A stretch of 64,000 bases of DNA from Chitinophagales bacterium (GTDB taxonomy: Bacteria; Bacteroidota; Bacteroidia; Chitinophagales; UBA10324), in NCBI GenBank assembly GCA_025056305.1, contig JANWWJ010000043.1:62001-126000 (forward strand), in the 5' to 3' direction. Position numbers and translations under genes: made by a program. Below, piece after piece: positions 18,049-28,953 of this stretch. The notes below the pieces were generated by a model, which saw only the letters and a program-made list of their open reading frames with translations, did not search any database and was not told the DNA's origin. The first letter of the stretch is position 1, and each line of letters opens with the position of its first letter.

Positions 18049-18597
18049 ATGTGGCTCGATATCGCCTGTGCCTTGGTGCTGTTGTTTGGAATTTGGAAAG
18101 GATGGAAGGAAGGATTCATCGCTTCGTTGTTTACTGTACTGGCTTGGCTGGCGGGTTTAGTGGGGGGGCTGCAGCTCACAGCAGCCGCTGCGCTCTTTCT
18201 GCGCAGCCAGTTTGGGCTGCATCATCAGCTTTCACCCGTCATAGCCTTTGTCGTGGTGTTTGTGCTCATTGCTCTCGCTGTGTATCTTGTTGGGAAGCTG
18301 TTGGAACGCTTCTTTGCATTGCTGGAGTTAGGTTGGTTCAACCGATTAATGGGGATCGTGCTGCGTAGCGGTGTTTATCTGTTCTTGTTGGGCGTAGTGG
18401 TGTGGTTGCTCAATCAGGCTGGATTGTTGACACCAGAATTCAAAGTCAACTCACGCAGTTATGAGCCCTTATTGTTTTTGGCCGATTTCGGCTTGGAGCA
18501 ATTGCAGCGGCTGTGGCCTTCAGTGGGCCATGCCGTCCAGGAACTCCGTGAGTTTTTCGACCAGCTGCAACCAAAGCTCATTTCGTCGCTGAAATGA
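18049..18597 (+). CDS. CvpA family membrane protein
   Basis: DIACALVLLFGIWKGWKEGFIASLFTVLAWLAGLVGG with several hydrophobic helices. Confidence 0.85.
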   Translation: MWLDIACALVLLFGIWKGWKEGFIASLFTVLAWLAGLVGGLQLTAAAALFLRSQFGLHHQLSPVIAFVVVFVLIALAVYLVGKLLERFFALLELGWFNRLMGIVLRSGVYLFLLGVVVWLLNQAGLLTPEFKVNSRSYEPLLFLADFGLEQLQRLWPSVGHAVQELREFFDQLQPKLISSLK

Positions 18598-19169
18598 TTT
18601 TGCTCATTGACAACTACGACTCATTTACCTACATCTTGCAGGATTATTTTATTCAGTTAGGACAACAGGTAGTTGTTTATCGCAACGACATGCTAACGGT
18701 CGGTGAAGCGGAGGCACTGCATGCCGATGCAATCGTATTTTCTCCCGGGCCTGAGCGACCCGAGCGGGCCGGTAACTTAATGCCGTTGGTCGCACATTTC
18801 TATAACCGAAAACCTATGCTGGGGGTATGCCTTGGACATCAAGCCATTGGCTTATTTTTCGGAGCTCGTCTGGAAGCGGCTCCCAACGTCATGCATGGCA
18901 GAACTTCACAGGTTTTTCACAACAGCCACCCTCTGTTTGAATCAATAACATCTCCGTTCGCGGCCATGCGCTACCATTCATTATTGCTTTACGATGTACC
19001 AAACACACCTCTGCAACCGATCGCCTGGACCTCGCAAAATGAGTTGATGGCACTGGCACATCCTCATTTACCTATAGCCGGCGTGCAATTTCATCCCGAA
19101 TCTATCTTAACTCCTTGCGGTTTGGTTTTGCTGCGCAATTGGTTGAAGTGGTGTGGCTTGTCCTGTTAA
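18594..19169 (+). CDS. pabA: Glutamine amidotransferase, aminodeoxychorismate/anthranilate synthase component II
   Basis: MILLIDNYDSFTYILQDYF; MLGVCLGHQAIGLFFGARL; AGVQFHPESILTP. Confidence 0.9.
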   Translation: MILLIDNYDSFTYILQDYFIQLGQQVVVYRNDMLTVGEAEALHADAIVFSPGPERPERAGNLMPLVAHFYNRKPMLGVCLGHQAIGLFFGARLEAAPNVMHGRTSQVFHNSHPLFESITSPFAAMRYHSLLLYDVPNTPLQPIAWTSQNELMALAHPHLPIAGVQFHPESILTPCGLVLLRNWLKWCGLSC

Positions 19170-19262
19170 GGCTTTTTAAATGATATTGATGTTAAACCAT
19201 GAAAGGAAGCGTTTCCGGCAGTATGTTTCAAAAAATCTATTTTAGCAGCAACACTGCCACGC

Positions 19263-20036
19263 ATGGAATTTTCCGTCAAGCACGATGGAGGCTTCAGCTA
19301 TATTGAAGAAGGGCAAGGTGATGTGTTGTTGCTGTTGCACGGATTGTTTGGTGCGCTGAGCAACTTTCAAGGAATCCTGGAAGAGTTTCAACACCGAAAC
19401 AAGGTGGTAATTCCCCTGCTCCCTATTTATGAAATGCCCTTGCTGAACGCCACCGTGCGCGGACTCGTAGATCACGTGCATCGCTTTGTGGAGTACAAAA
19501 AATATGACCAGGTCATCTTAGTAGGAAACTCGCTCGGCGGGCATGTGGCCTTGTTGTATGCATTGCAACATCCTCATAAAGTGCGGGCCATGGTGCTTAC
19601 CGGCAGTTCGGGATTGTTCGAAAACACCTTGGGTGGTACCTTCCCTAAACGCGGAGACTATAACTTCATCAAAGAAAAAACCGAATACACGTTTTACGAT
19701 CCGAAAACTGCTACTAAAGAACTGGTTGACGAGGTGTACGAAATCTGCAACAACCGCTCCAAGGCTATGCGTGTGATCAGCATGGCACGTTCAGCCATGA
19801 AAGAACACCTGGGGCCGCACCTACATAAGCTGCACATGCCCGTGTTGCTCATCTGGGGAAAAAACGACCGGATCACGCCTCCCTTTGTAGGCGAGGAATT
19901 TCATAAGCTTTTGCCCAACTCTGAACTGGTACTTATTGACCAATGCGGGCATGCACCCATGATGGAAAAGCCGCAGGAGTTTAACGTTATTTTGGAAGAA
20001 TTTTTGCAGAAGCTCAACGTAGGTATTGAACCATGA
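19263..20036 (+). CDS. Alpha/beta hydrolase
   Basis: LLLLHGLFGALSNF; VGNSLGGHVALLYALQHP nucleophile elbow; LLIWGKNDRITPP; CGHAPMMEKPQEF. Confidence 0.9.
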   Translation: MEFSVKHDGGFSYIEEGQGDVLLLLHGLFGALSNFQGILEEFQHRNKVVIPLLPIYEMPLLNATVRGLVDHVHRFVEYKKYDQVILVGNSLGGHVALLYALQHPHKVRAMVLTGSSGLFENTLGGTFPKRGDYNFIKEKTEYTFYDPKTATKELVDEVYEICNNRSKAMRVISMARSAMKEHLGPHLHKLHMPVLLIWGKNDRITPPFVGEEFHKLLPNSELVLIDQCGHAPMMEKPQEFNVILEEFLQKLNVGIEP

Positions 20037-20695
20037 GGGCTGCTGAATTCTTGACACCTGACATTCCGGTGTTGCAGCAAACCGACAGCGGCTTCTATGC
20101 TTTGGCTAAAATGCGGGAACGGCAGCTCAGCCATCTACCTTTGATGCGCGACCGACGCCTCATAGCGCTGATTTCTGAAGCTGATCTGGATGCTCTGACC
20201 GATTTGGCCTTGCCTTTGGGACAAGAAGAACATTCCTTGCATGTTGCGTGCGTGCGTGCCTCAGACCACCTGTTCCAGGCTGTAAAACTGGCGGTGGAGT
20301 GCAATCTCAGTATCGTTCCCGTGGTTGATGAAGAGCAGAATTACCTGGGTAGCATTCGTACCGATAGCATGTTGCGTGCCTTGGCTCAGCATACCGGAGT
20401 ACTGGAATCAGGCAGCATCATCGTGTTGGAAATGAACCTTCAGGATTTTTCCTTGGCGGAAATCGCTCGCATCATCGAGTCAGATAAGGCACGCATCGTC
20501 GGTAGTTATGTTTTGAAAAGCCCCTCTGCAGGCCGTATGTTGCTGACGTTGAAGATCAACAAAAGCGAAATACACCCGTTGGTAGCTTCTTTGGAAAGGT
20601 TCAATTACAACGTAGTCAGCGTATTTACAGAGCCGGAACATTTTGCCCTGTTGCGAGAGCGTTACGAAGCCCTGATGAATTATCTGAAGATTTAA
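20033..20695 (+). CDS. CBS-domain protein
   Basis: Tandem CBS-like repeats (FYALAKMRERQLSHLPLMRDRRLIALISEADL; AVKLAVECNLSIVPVVDEEQNYLGSIRTDSML), then an ACT-like C-terminus. Confidence 0.82.
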   Translation: MRAAEFLTPDIPVLQQTDSGFYALAKMRERQLSHLPLMRDRRLIALISEADLDALTDLALPLGQEEHSLHVACVRASDHLFQAVKLAVECNLSIVPVVDEEQNYLGSIRTDSMLRALAQHTGVLESGSIIVLEMNLQDFSLAEIARIIESDKARIVGSYVLKSPSAGRMLLTLKINKSEIHPLVASLERFNYNVVSVFTEPEHFALLRERYEALMNYLKI

Positions 20696-20756
20696 CAAGT
20701 GTTGCATTACTTTGGCGGGCCGGTGCTTTAGCATTGAATGCCCAAATACATGCCTT

Positions 20757-23700
20757 ATGAATCGATGCTTGACTTTACTGTTCTTATTGTGTGTCGGATT
20801 TAGCGGTCATGCTCAGCCCACCGAAGCACGATTGCTGCGCTTCCCTACCGTCCATGGTAATCAGGTGGTTTTCACCTATGCAGGCGACCTGTACAGTGTT
20901 CCCGTGCAGGGCGGAGTTGCCCGCAAGCTCACTTCCGACCCCGGCTATGAGTGCTTTGCCCGCTTTTCGCCCGATGGTCGCCACATAGCCTTTACCGGCC
21001 AGTTCGACGGCAACACCGAAGTAATGTTGATGCCGGCACAGGGGGGCGAACCTCGCCGCCTAACCTACACCCCCACCCTCTCGCGCGACCAGATCAGCGA
21101 CCGCATGGGCCCCAATAACATTGTTATGACCTGGAAAGACAACGAACACATCGTGTATCGCTCCCGTATGCGCTCGTTCAACGATTTCAAAGGTCACCTT
21201 TATGTCGTGCATATCAACGGCGGACCGAGTGAGCAACTTCCTTTTGCTGTAGCCGGCTTTTGCTCGTTTTCGCCCGATGGAAAACAGCTCGCCTTAAATC
21301 GGGTGTTTCGCGAATTCCGTACGTGGAAATACTACCGCGGCGGCATGGCCGACGATATCTGGATTTTCGACCTGAACACCAAACAATGGACCAACCTGAC
21401 TCAAAACGATGCTCAGGACATTCAGCCCATGTGGTGGAAGCATAAGATTTTTTTCTTAAGCGACCGCGATCGAACGATGAATCTGTTTGTTTACGATGTA
21501 AACACACGCACTACGCGCAAGGTGACACATTATACCGATTACGATATCAAATTTCCCTCGTTGGGCGACGGAAAGATTGTTTTCGAAAAAGGCGGTTACT
21601 TGTATGTGATGGACTGCGAGAACGAGCAGATCAAACCCATACCGGTGTATATTCAAGATGACATCATCTGGGCCCGAAGCGAACTTATTAATGCTTCTAA
21701 GTTCATTGAAAGCTGGGATGTAGCCCCTGATGGTAATCGGCTGGTTTTTGTGGCTCGCGGCGATGTATTTACAGTCCCAAGTGAGGCCGGTATTACCCGC
21801 CAGTTAACCCGGACCTCAGGCTATCATGAACGTCAGGCAGTTTGGAGTCCCGACGGCCGCTACCTGGCTTACATCAGCGACGAAAGCGGAGAAGATGAGA
21901 TCTACATCGTCGAACAAGACGGAAGCGCTCCTCCCATCCGCCTCACCACCGGCGGCGATACGTACAAGTATGCTTTGCGCTGGAGCCCCAACAGCAAAAT
22001 GCTGCTTTTTTCTGACCGGAAACAAGTGCTGCAAATTCTCGATGTCGAAACCAAAAAAATCATAGTCATCGACCGATCTGATACCGGTGAATTCTGGGAT
22101 TATCAGTGGTCTCCCGACAGCCGATGGGTCTGCTATGTAAGACCTCAATGGCAAACCAACAACGTCATCGTCATTTATGATGTGGCCAAGGGCACTTCTC
22201 ACGTCGTGACCGACCATTGGTACGAAAGCTATCAGCCCATTTTCTCTAACGATGGAAAATATCTTCTGTTCGTTTCCGATCGGGATTTCAACCCCACCTT
22301 CTCGGCGGCTGAATTTCAGATTGCCTATCTCAATATGGCCCGCATCTATTTAATCCCCCTCAGCAAAAAGACGCCATCGCCCCTCGCACCTAAAAACAAT
22401 GAAGTGCAAACCAAAAAAGAAGAAACCACCGACGAAAGTGGGGCTTCCAAAAAGAAAGAAGCAGATAAAAAAGATAAAGAAAAAAAAGATGAAAGCAAGG
22501 CCACAGGCGTTCCTGTAGAAATTGACTTTGATGGCATATTGCAGCGCATCATCGGCTTGCCTGTAGAGGCCGGCCGCTACAGCCAGTTGCAATACCGCGA
22601 CGGCAAAGTGTATTATTTGCGCAGCAAGGCCGAGAGCAATGAACCCACCCTCTATTTATACAATCTGGAAAAACGGGAAGAAACAGAACTGGGTAAATAC
22701 GATGCATTCCGAATTACTGCCGACGGCAAGAAGATGGCCCTGAAGAAGGGGGAACAGTATTACGTCATTGACTTGCCTTCCTCAAAAATTTCTGCCGACA
22801 AAGCCGTCAGCCTCGCCAACATGCAGATTTGGGTTGACCGCCGTCAAGAATGGCAGGGCATTTTCAATGAATGTTGGCGCCAGATGCGCGACTTTTTCTA
22901 TGCACCCAACATGCATGGTGTGGATTGGAAGGCTATGAAAGAAAAATATCAACCCTTGGTGCCGCATGTAGCCCATCGCGCCGACTTGACATACGTAATC
23001 GGTGAAATGATTGGTGAGCTTAATGTAGGGCATGCATATGTGGGTGGAGGTGATGAGCCTGAGGTCAAGCGCATTCCCATGGGCATGTTGGGGGCTCGGT
23101 TCAGCCGCCACCCCTCCGGCTATTACCGTATCGATCACATTTTGCCCGGAGCCAATTGGTCGTCCTCATTGCGCTCACCTTTGCGCGACGTAGGCGTCAA
23201 CGTCCAGGTGGGCGATTACATTATTGCCGTCAATGGTGTTTCTGTACAAAACTACCCTGACTTGTACCAGGCATTAATCAATACGGCGGGCAAGACTATT
23301 GAATTAAGTGTGAACAGCAAACCCGAGGCGGCCGGTGCCCGTAAAGTCAATGTCGTTCCTGTGGAAGACGAAAGCGATCTGTATTATTTCGAATGGGTGC
23401 AGAAAAACATCCGCTACGTCGATAGTGCTACCGGCGGAAAAGTAGGCTACTTACATATTCCCAACATGGGTACTGAAGGACTCAACGAATTCATGAAATA
23501 TTTTTATCCACAACTCAACAAAAAAGCTTTAATCGTTGACGACCGCGGCAACGGCGGTGGTTTTGTTTCCCCGCTCATCACCGAGCGGCTGGCTCAACGG
23601 CTGGTGTATTTTGAGATGATGCGCAACACCCGAGGCTTTCCCGATCCAGTCATGCTGTTGGGGCCCAAGGTGTTGCTCATCGATCGTTATTCTGCTTCCG

Positions 23701-24029
23701 ACGGTGACATTATTGCCTACCGCTGGCGCAAATACCAGATTGGTAAAATCATCGGCGTGCGCACGTGGGGCGGCGTGGTAGGCATTCGTGGCAGCCTGCC
23801 GCTGCTCGACGGTGGCTACCTGATGCGCCCTGAGTTCGCACCCTACAACGAAGAAGGATGGCTGATCGAAGGCTACGGCGTCGATCCCGACATTGTCGTG
23901 GACAATGACCCCTACCGCGAGTACATGGGCATCGACGATCAGCTCAACCGTGCCATTGAGGAAATCCTTAAAGACTTACAAACTCAGGAACGCAACGTGC
24001 CTCCCGTTCCTGAGTTCCCCAAGCGCTAA
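20757..24029 (+). CDS. Tricorn protease homolog: beta-propeller (PD40) + PDZ + S41 peptidase, secreted
   Basis: Signal MNRCLTLLFLLCVGFSGHA (ORF track start 20712); repeated FSPDGRHIAFTG / WSPDGRYLAYISDESGEDEIY; PDZ GDYIIAVNGVSV; GGKVGYLHIPNMG...LIVDDRGNGGGFVSPLITERL; DRYSASDGDIIAY. Confidence 0.93.
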   Translation: MNRCLTLLFLLCVGFSGHAQPTEARLLRFPTVHGNQVVFTYAGDLYSVPVQGGVARKLTSDPGYECFARFSPDGRHIAFTGQFDGNTEVMLMPAQGGEPRRLTYTPTLSRDQISDRMGPNNIVMTWKDNEHIVYRSRMRSFNDFKGHLYVVHINGGPSEQLPFAVAGFCSFSPDGKQLALNRVFREFRTWKYYRGGMADDIWIFDLNTKQWTNLTQNDAQDIQPMWWKHKIFFLSDRDRTMNLFVYDVNTRTTRKVTHYTDYDIKFPSLGDGKIVFEKGGYLYVMDCENEQIKPIPVYIQDDIIWARSELINASKFIESWDVAPDGNRLVFVARGDVFTVPSEAGITRQLTRTSGYHERQAVWSPDGRYLAYISDESGEDEIYIVEQDGSAPPIRLTTGGDTYKYALRWSPNSKMLLFSDRKQVLQILDVETKKIIVIDRSDTGEFWDYQWSPDSRWVCYVRPQWQTNNVIVIYDVAKGTSHVVTDHWYESYQPIFSNDGKYLLFVSDRDFNPTFSAAEFQIAYLNMARIYLIPLSKKTPSPLAPKNNEVQTKKEETTDESGASKKKEADKKDKEKKDESKATGVPVEIDFDGILQRIIGLPVEAGRYSQLQYRDGKVYYLRSKAESNEPTLYLYNLEKREETELGKYDAFRITADGKKMALKKGEQYYVIDLPSSKISADKAVSLANMQIWVDRRQEWQGIFNECWRQMRDFFYAPNMHGVDWKAMKEKYQPLVPHVAHRADLTYVIGEMIGELNVGHAYVGGGDEPEVKRIPMGMLGARFSRHPSGYYRIDHILPGANWSSSLRSPLRDVGVNVQVGDYIIAVNGVSVQNYPDLYQALINTAGKTIELSVNSKPEAAGARKVNVVPVEDESDLYYFEWVQKNIRYVDSATGGKVGYLHIPNMGTEGLNEFMKYFYPQLNKKALIVDDRGNGGGFVSPLITERLAQRLVYFEMMRNTRGFPDPVMLLGPKVLLIDRYSASDGDIIAYRWRKYQIGKIIGVRTWGGVVGIRGSLPLLDGGYLMRPEFAPYNEEGWLIEGYGVDPDIVVDNDPYREYMGIDDQLNRAIEEILKDLQTQERNVPPVPEFPKR

Positions 24030-24094
24030 GCATTAACGGCTTTGCACTCAACACTTTTACACTATATTTCGCACAGCTCATTTTCCTGAATGTC

Positions 24095-24619
24095 ATGAAG
24101 AAGAAAAAAACCAAACAATCGCTTCCATCCGCTGCCAGCAATCCGGTTGGCGAAGTGGAAGAGTTGGTGCGATTGCTGCAATCCACCAACATCGCCGAAG
24201 TAAGTATTGAACACGACAACATCAAAATAACCATCAAGACGCATCAGCCTTACGCTCCTGTGGCTACGCCCCTTGCGGTAAGTCCTGTGCCCACCGCTCC
24301 GTTACCGGCCACCCCTGCAGCACCGGCGGCACCTGCAGAAAAAGAATCCGTGGCTGCCGCGGAGCCTGATGAAAGTAAACTCATCACCATCCGTTCGCCC
24401 ATGATCGGCACCTTCTATCGCAGCCCTGCCCCTGACAAGCCCCCCTTCGTAGAAGTGGGCGATGAGATCAAGCCGGGAACCATCTTATGTATCATCGAAG
24501 CAATGAAATTGTTTAACGAAATTGAATCGGAATACCACGGCCGTATCGTCAAGGTATTGGTTGAAAACGGCAAGCCGGTTGAATACGACCAACCGCTGTT
24601 TTTGATTGAGCCCCTCTAA
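24095..24619 (+). CDS. accB: Acetyl-CoA carboxylase biotin carboxyl carrier protein
   Basis: IRSPMIGTFYRSPAP; LCIIEAMKLFNEIESEYHGRIVKVLVENGKPVEYDQPLFLIEP. Confidence 0.96.
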   Translation: MKKKKTKQSLPSAASNPVGEVEELVRLLQSTNIAEVSIEHDNIKITIKTHQPYAPVATPLAVSPVPTAPLPATPAAPAAPAEKESVAAAEPDESKLITIRSPMIGTFYRSPAPDKPPFVEVGDEIKPGTILCIIEAMKLFNEIESEYHGRIVKVLVENGKPVEYDQPLFLIEPL

Positions 24620-24669
24620 GCACCTGAATCACTTTAAGCTTTTTTCTAAAAAGTTCAGTTGCTGGTGGT

Positions 24670-26031
24670 ATGACTAAGAAAAAAGTAACCATTCGCCCCT
24701 TCAAAAAAATTCTCATCGCCAACCGAGGAGAGATTGCCTTACGTATCATCCGTACCTGTCGTGAGATGGGGATTCGCACGGTAGCCGTTTATTCTACGGC
24801 CGATCGTGACTCACTGCATGTGCGCTTCGCCGATGAAGCCGTTTGTATCGGTCCACCACCCAGTAAAGAATCGTACCTGAACATGCCGCGCATCATGTCA
24901 GCCGCGGAAATTACGGGTGCCGATGCCATTCATCCCGGCTATGGCTTTTTGGCCGAAAACGAAAAGTTTGCTTCTATATGTAAGGAATATAACATAAAGT
25001 TTATTGGTCCGACGCCGGAGCAAATTGCCGCCATGGGTGACAAGATCACCGCCAAGGAAACCATGAAAAAAGCTGGAGTTCCGGTCATTCCCGGCAGTGA
25101 CGGCCTGGTTACCGATATCAAAGAAGGCAAGCGCATTGCTAACGAGATCGGTTATCCTGTCATGCTGAAAGCCACGGCTGGCGGTGGCGGCAAAGGCATG
25201 CGTATCGTAGAAAACGAACAGGAGTTTGACAAAGCCTTCATAACGGCGCGCAGCGAAGCCGATGCAGCCTTTGGCAACGATGGTGTTTATTTGGAGAAAT
25301 ACATCGAAGAACCGCGCCATATCGAAATTCAGGTTGCCGGCGATCAATATGGAAAGGCCTGCCACCTTTCGGAACGCGATTGCTCAATTCAACGACGACA
25401 CCAAAAGCTGGTAGAAGAAAGTCCTTCCCCATTTGTAACGCAGGAGCTGCGTGAACGCATGGGTGAAGCCGCCATCAAAGCCTGTTTGAGCATCAACTAC
25501 GAAGGTGTGGGTACCGTAGAGTTTCTGGTTGATAAACACCGAAACTTTTATTTCATGGAAATGAATACCCGTATTCAAGTGGAGCACCCCGTGACGGAGG
25601 AAGTAATCAACTACGATCTTATTAAGGAGCAAATCAAAATTGCCATGGGCGAGCCCATTAGCGGGCGAAACTATTTTCCTACCCTTCATGCCATCGAATG
25701 CCGAATCAACGCCGAAGACCCCTATAATGATTTTCGCCCATCTCCAGGCAAAATCACCACCTTGCACACACCAGGAGGTCATGGCGTTCGGGTTGATTCC
25801 CACATTTATGCAGGCTACGTCGTTCCACCGTATTATGATTCCCTCATCGCCAAAATCATTTGCATGGCCCAAACCCGCATTGAAGCCATCCGTACTATGG
25901 AGCGAGCGCTGAGCGAGTACGTCATTGAAGGCATCAAAACCACCATTCCCTTTCATTTGGCCCTGATGAGAAATAAAGACTTTCAGGAAGGCAACTTCAC
26001 CACCCAGTTCTTCAGCACATTTAAATATTGA
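24670..26031 (+). CDS. accC: Acetyl-CoA carboxylase biotin carboxylase subunit
   Basis: [65 protein letters not shown]. Confidence 0.97.
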   Translation: MTKKKVTIRPFKKILIANRGEIALRIIRTCREMGIRTVAVYSTADRDSLHVRFADEAVCIGPPPSKESYLNMPRIMSAAEITGADAIHPGYGFLAENEKFASICKEYNIKFIGPTPEQIAAMGDKITAKETMKKAGVPVIPGSDGLVTDIKEGKRIANEIGYPVMLKATAGGGGKGMRIVENEQEFDKAFITARSEADAAFGNDGVYLEKYIEEPRHIEIQVAGDQYGKACHLSERDCSIQRRHQKLVEESPSPFVTQELRERMGEAAIKACLSINYEGVGTVEFLVDKHRNFYFMEMNTRIQVEHPVTEEVINYDLIKEQIKIAMGEPISGRNYFPTLHAIECRINAEDPYNDFRPSPGKITTLHTPGGHGVRVDSHIYAGYVVPPYYDSLIAKIICMAQTRIEAIRTMERALSEYVIEGIKTTIPFHLALMRNKDFQEGNFTTQFFSTFKY

Positions 26032-26133
26032 ACACGGATGGCGAACGCCCCTATTCCTCATGCGTGTTTCAGGAACATTGTCATCGCAACATCAGGCATA
26101 GTTTTTGTCCTTCCTAAGTCATTTCCGGCCCTT

Positions 26134-27198
26134 ATGCGCCATTTATTCATATCGTTTTTTGTAATGCTTTTTTCTACCCACCACTATGCTCAGTGCTACC
26201 TGGGTAATTGTGTCGACGGGTGGGGTACCTACATCTGGGAAAGCGGGGAGGAATACACCGGACAATGGGTAAACGGAAAACGCACGGGGCTGGGTGTGTA
26301 CGACTGGCCCGACGGCAGCTTTTATGTAGGCTATTTTGAAGACGACCAAATGCATGGCCGAGGTATTTACATTTCCGGCACAGGGGGCAAAGACTTGATA
26401 GGTCTGTTTTCAAAGGGCACCTTTGTCAAAACACTGTTGTTTGACTCGCTGGGATGTATCCTGGGTAACTGCGTAAACGGTGTAGGAGTTTATATATGGG
26501 AAAATGCAGAAATGTATGTTGGCCAATGGAAAGACGGTAAGCGCACAGGCTACGGCCGATACGATTGGGCCGATCGTTCGTTTTACATCGGCTCGTTTCT
26601 CAACAACATGTTGGAGGGGCTGGGCGAATACGTTGGTGCCGACGGTCAACGGCTTAAAGGCATCTTCAAAGCCAACGAACTGGTGACACCCATTTCGGAT
26701 ACCTTACCTGTTGCCGACAGCGCATGGGTCAAGAATCTTTGCGATACCTTAAAACAACTGCTTGTTCATTTTGTCAACGATTTTGAAACCCTTAAAGGTC
26801 CAAAAGCGGAATCTGAATATAAGTTGGCCTTTTCTTGGAAAGCCACGATGGCTCCCAAAGGTTGCCAGGAAGCCCTCGTTTTACGGCTGCCGGGAACGGC
26901 ATCCAATCAGTATATGTGTACTCTACTGCGCTCTGCGCCCCTCAGCCAAGTCATGACACTTTACTATGCGCTTGGCGATGTCATCTCTACCTGTTCGCTC
27001 TCGTGCTGCAAACTTCAGGCTACTGAACTCGAAACCGAATACGGCACTTACCTGCGTTATGCCACCACATGGACCCACCCCCCCGATACCACACCCAACA
27101 ATCACCGGTACGTCAACCTGGCGCTGCAACTGGAAGCAGAAAGCGAACCCGATCAGTCAGGTTATCGCCTCCGCCTGCTGATCCGCCAACAATACTGA
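26134..27198 (+). CDS. Secreted MORN-repeat protein (ORF track start 26038)
   Basis: Signal MRHLFISFFVMLFSTHHYAQ; MORN units GWGTYIWESGEEYTGQWVNGKRTGLGVYDWPDGSFYVGYF duplicated as GVGVYIWENAEMYVGQWKDGKRTGYGRYDWADRSFYIGSF. Confidence 0.82.
   Translation: MRHLFISFFVMLFSTHHYAQCYLGNCVDGWGTYIWESGEEYTGQWVNGKRTGLGVYDWPDGSFYVGYFEDDQMHGRGIYISGTGGKDLIGLFSKGTFVKTLLFDSLGCILGNCVNGVGVYIWENAEMYVGQWKDGKRTGYGRYDWADRSFYIGSFLNNMLEGLGEYVGADGQRLKGIFKANELVTPISDTLPVADSAWVKNLCDTLKQLLVHFVNDFETLKGPKAESEYKLAFSWKATMAPKGCQEALVLRLPGTASNQYMCTLLRSAPLSQVMTLYYALGDVISTCSLSCCKLQATELETEYGTYLRYATTWTHPPDTTPNNHRYVNLALQLEAESEPDQSGYRLRLLIRQQY
26194..26670 (+). repeat. Internal duplication of the MORN module, period 261 bp (87 aa)
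   Basis: CYLGNCVDGWGTYIW... (from 26194) and CILGNCVNGVGVYIW... (from 26455) align over the whole module. Confidence 0.7.
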
Positions 27199-27414
27199 CG
27201 ACAAGTGAAGAACACAAAGCAGCAAACACCGCCTTCTAACCACAGCGTCTGACTTCCAACAACCAGTGCCTCATCTATCCGTATTTTTCGAATCAATCGC
27301 TTTTATACTTTTTTATATTACAATTTTCTTAAATTTATTTTTTGCCTAACCTAAAAACTAAAGCTCCGTTAGTTTAGGCCTTGCCTTCATGGCCAGCAAA
27401 AACCTGCACTCTAT

Positions 27415-28944
27415 TTAGTCCACACGGTCTTGATCGTGCAAGAAGCGGTTGTTGCGTTTTAACTCTGCAGGCTGGTCTTCGCCCTTGGCTTCTAAAATGT
27501 ATGGGGATTGTGCAGTTTCTGACGAATGAGGAACATCATCAAGTGTTACGTTTCGGCGCACATAAGCAGGTACCCGCTCCATCTCCATAATTTTAGAGGG
27601 ATTCGATAACACGCTTATTGCCCGCAAGGTTGCTTTGCGTCCGGCATTGCAATTGTCCTGCGCACCGTGTTGGCTGCAGGCCCTCTGATTTTTCATTTCC
27701 ATCGTTTCACTGAAGGTCCGCTCGCGCAACACAAAATCGGTGACATCTGCTGAAGCGGAGTGTTCCGCTGGCTCGCGCACCTCTTCTATGGTCAAAGTTG
27801 GTGTTTCAATTTTTGCCGGAGGATCCTCCTCGCCTAACTGAAGCGGGAGCTGATTGTTTTCCGATTTTGTTGGACGTGAGCTGCGCCGCTTTGGCTGCAC
27901 CTCAGAAGGTTGCTTGTCCGCATTTTCTTCAAGCGTAAATACAATCTGATCGGATCGCGTGTTTGCGGCACTGAGCTGGTTGGCCTTAAAGCCGGTGGCA
28001 ATGACCGTAACCATGATTTTTTCACCAAGGCTTTCGTTGAAGCAATTCCCCCAAATCAGGTTCGATTCGTATCCGGCTTCCCGTTGCACATATTCGGTAA
28101 TCTCACTCACTTCATCCAGCGTAACCTCCACCAGTCCGGAGCTGATGTTCACCAAAATGTTGCGCGCACCTCGGATATCGCTGTCGTTCAGCAGTGGCGA
28201 GTTCAAGGCTGCCTGCACTGCCTGCAAGGCACGGTTTTCCCCCTCGGCCGCAGCCATGCCCATAATGGCCACCCCGCTGTTACGCATGACGGTGTTGACG
28301 TCCTCAAAATCCACATTGACGTACCCCGGTACGGTAATGATTTCCGCTATGCTTTTGGCGGCATTGGCCAATATGTTATCGGCCTGTGCAAAAGCAGCAC
28401 TTAAGGTAAGGTTGCCGTAGATTTCCCGAAGTTTTTCATTAGAAATAATTATAAGCGTATCAACATGCTTTTTTAATTCCTCAATCCCCTCACGTGCCTG
28501 CTGATATCGTCTTGGCCCTTCAGCAGAAAATGGCAAGGTTACCAATCCCACGGTCAAAATGTCCAATTCTTTAGCTATTTCGGCGATCACGGGTGCAGCA
28601 CCAGTACCTGTGCCTTTTCCCATACCAGCCGTGATGAACAGCATGCGGGTCTGGTGCGCGAGCAAAGCTTTGATTTCTTCCAACGCTTCGAGTGCCGAAC
28701 GGCGACCGATCTCGGGGTTCATGCCTGCCCCCCGCCCTTCGGTAAGGTTCTTGCCGAGTTGCACCTTGCAGGGCACAGGGCTCATGTTCAGGGCTTGCAG
28801 ATCGGTGTTGGCCACGATAAAATTTACCCCTACAATTCCTTGCCTGTACATGTGGTTGACCGCGTTGCCACCGCCCCCTCCCACACCAATTACCTTGATT
28901 ATGGAATTCGTGTCTATGCCGGGAAGATCAAATTGAATGGCCAT
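27415..28944 (-). CDS. ftsZ: Cell division protein FtsZ
   Basis: IKVIGVGGGGGNAVNHM; ITAGMGKGTGTGAAPVIAEIAKE tubulin signature; C-terminal VPAYVRRNVTL and RFLHDQDRVD. Confidence 0.98.
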   Translation of the reverse strand: MAIQFDLPGIDTNSIIKVIGVGGGGGNAVNHMYRQGIVGVNFIVANTDLQALNMSPVPCKVQLGKNLTEGRGAGMNPEIGRRSALEALEEIKALLAHQTRMLFITAGMGKGTGTGAAPVIAEIAKELDILTVGLVTLPFSAEGPRRYQQAREGIEELKKHVDTLIIISNEKLREIYGNLTLSAAFAQADNILANAAKSIAEIITVPGYVNVDFEDVNTVMRNSGVAIMGMAAAEGENRALQAVQAALNSPLLNDSDIRGARNILVNISSGLVEVTLDEVSEITEYVQREAGYESNLIWGNCFNESLGEKIMVTVIATGFKANQLSAANTRSDQIVFTLEENADKQPSEVQPKRRSSRPTKSENNQLPLQLGEEDPPAKIETPTLTIEEVREPAEHSASADVTDFVLRERTFSETMEMKNQRACSQHGAQDNCNAGRKATLRAISVLSNPSKIMEMERVPAYVRRNVTLDDVPHSSETAQSPYILEAKGEDQPAELKRNNRFLHDQDRVD

Positions 28945-28953
28945 AAACGTTTC

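Noticed and set aside
24898-25365. 155-aa minus ORF
   Set aside because: Antisense shadow of accC.
25384-26061. 225-aa minus ORF
   Set aside because: Antisense to accC, which has full family conservation; no signal of its own.
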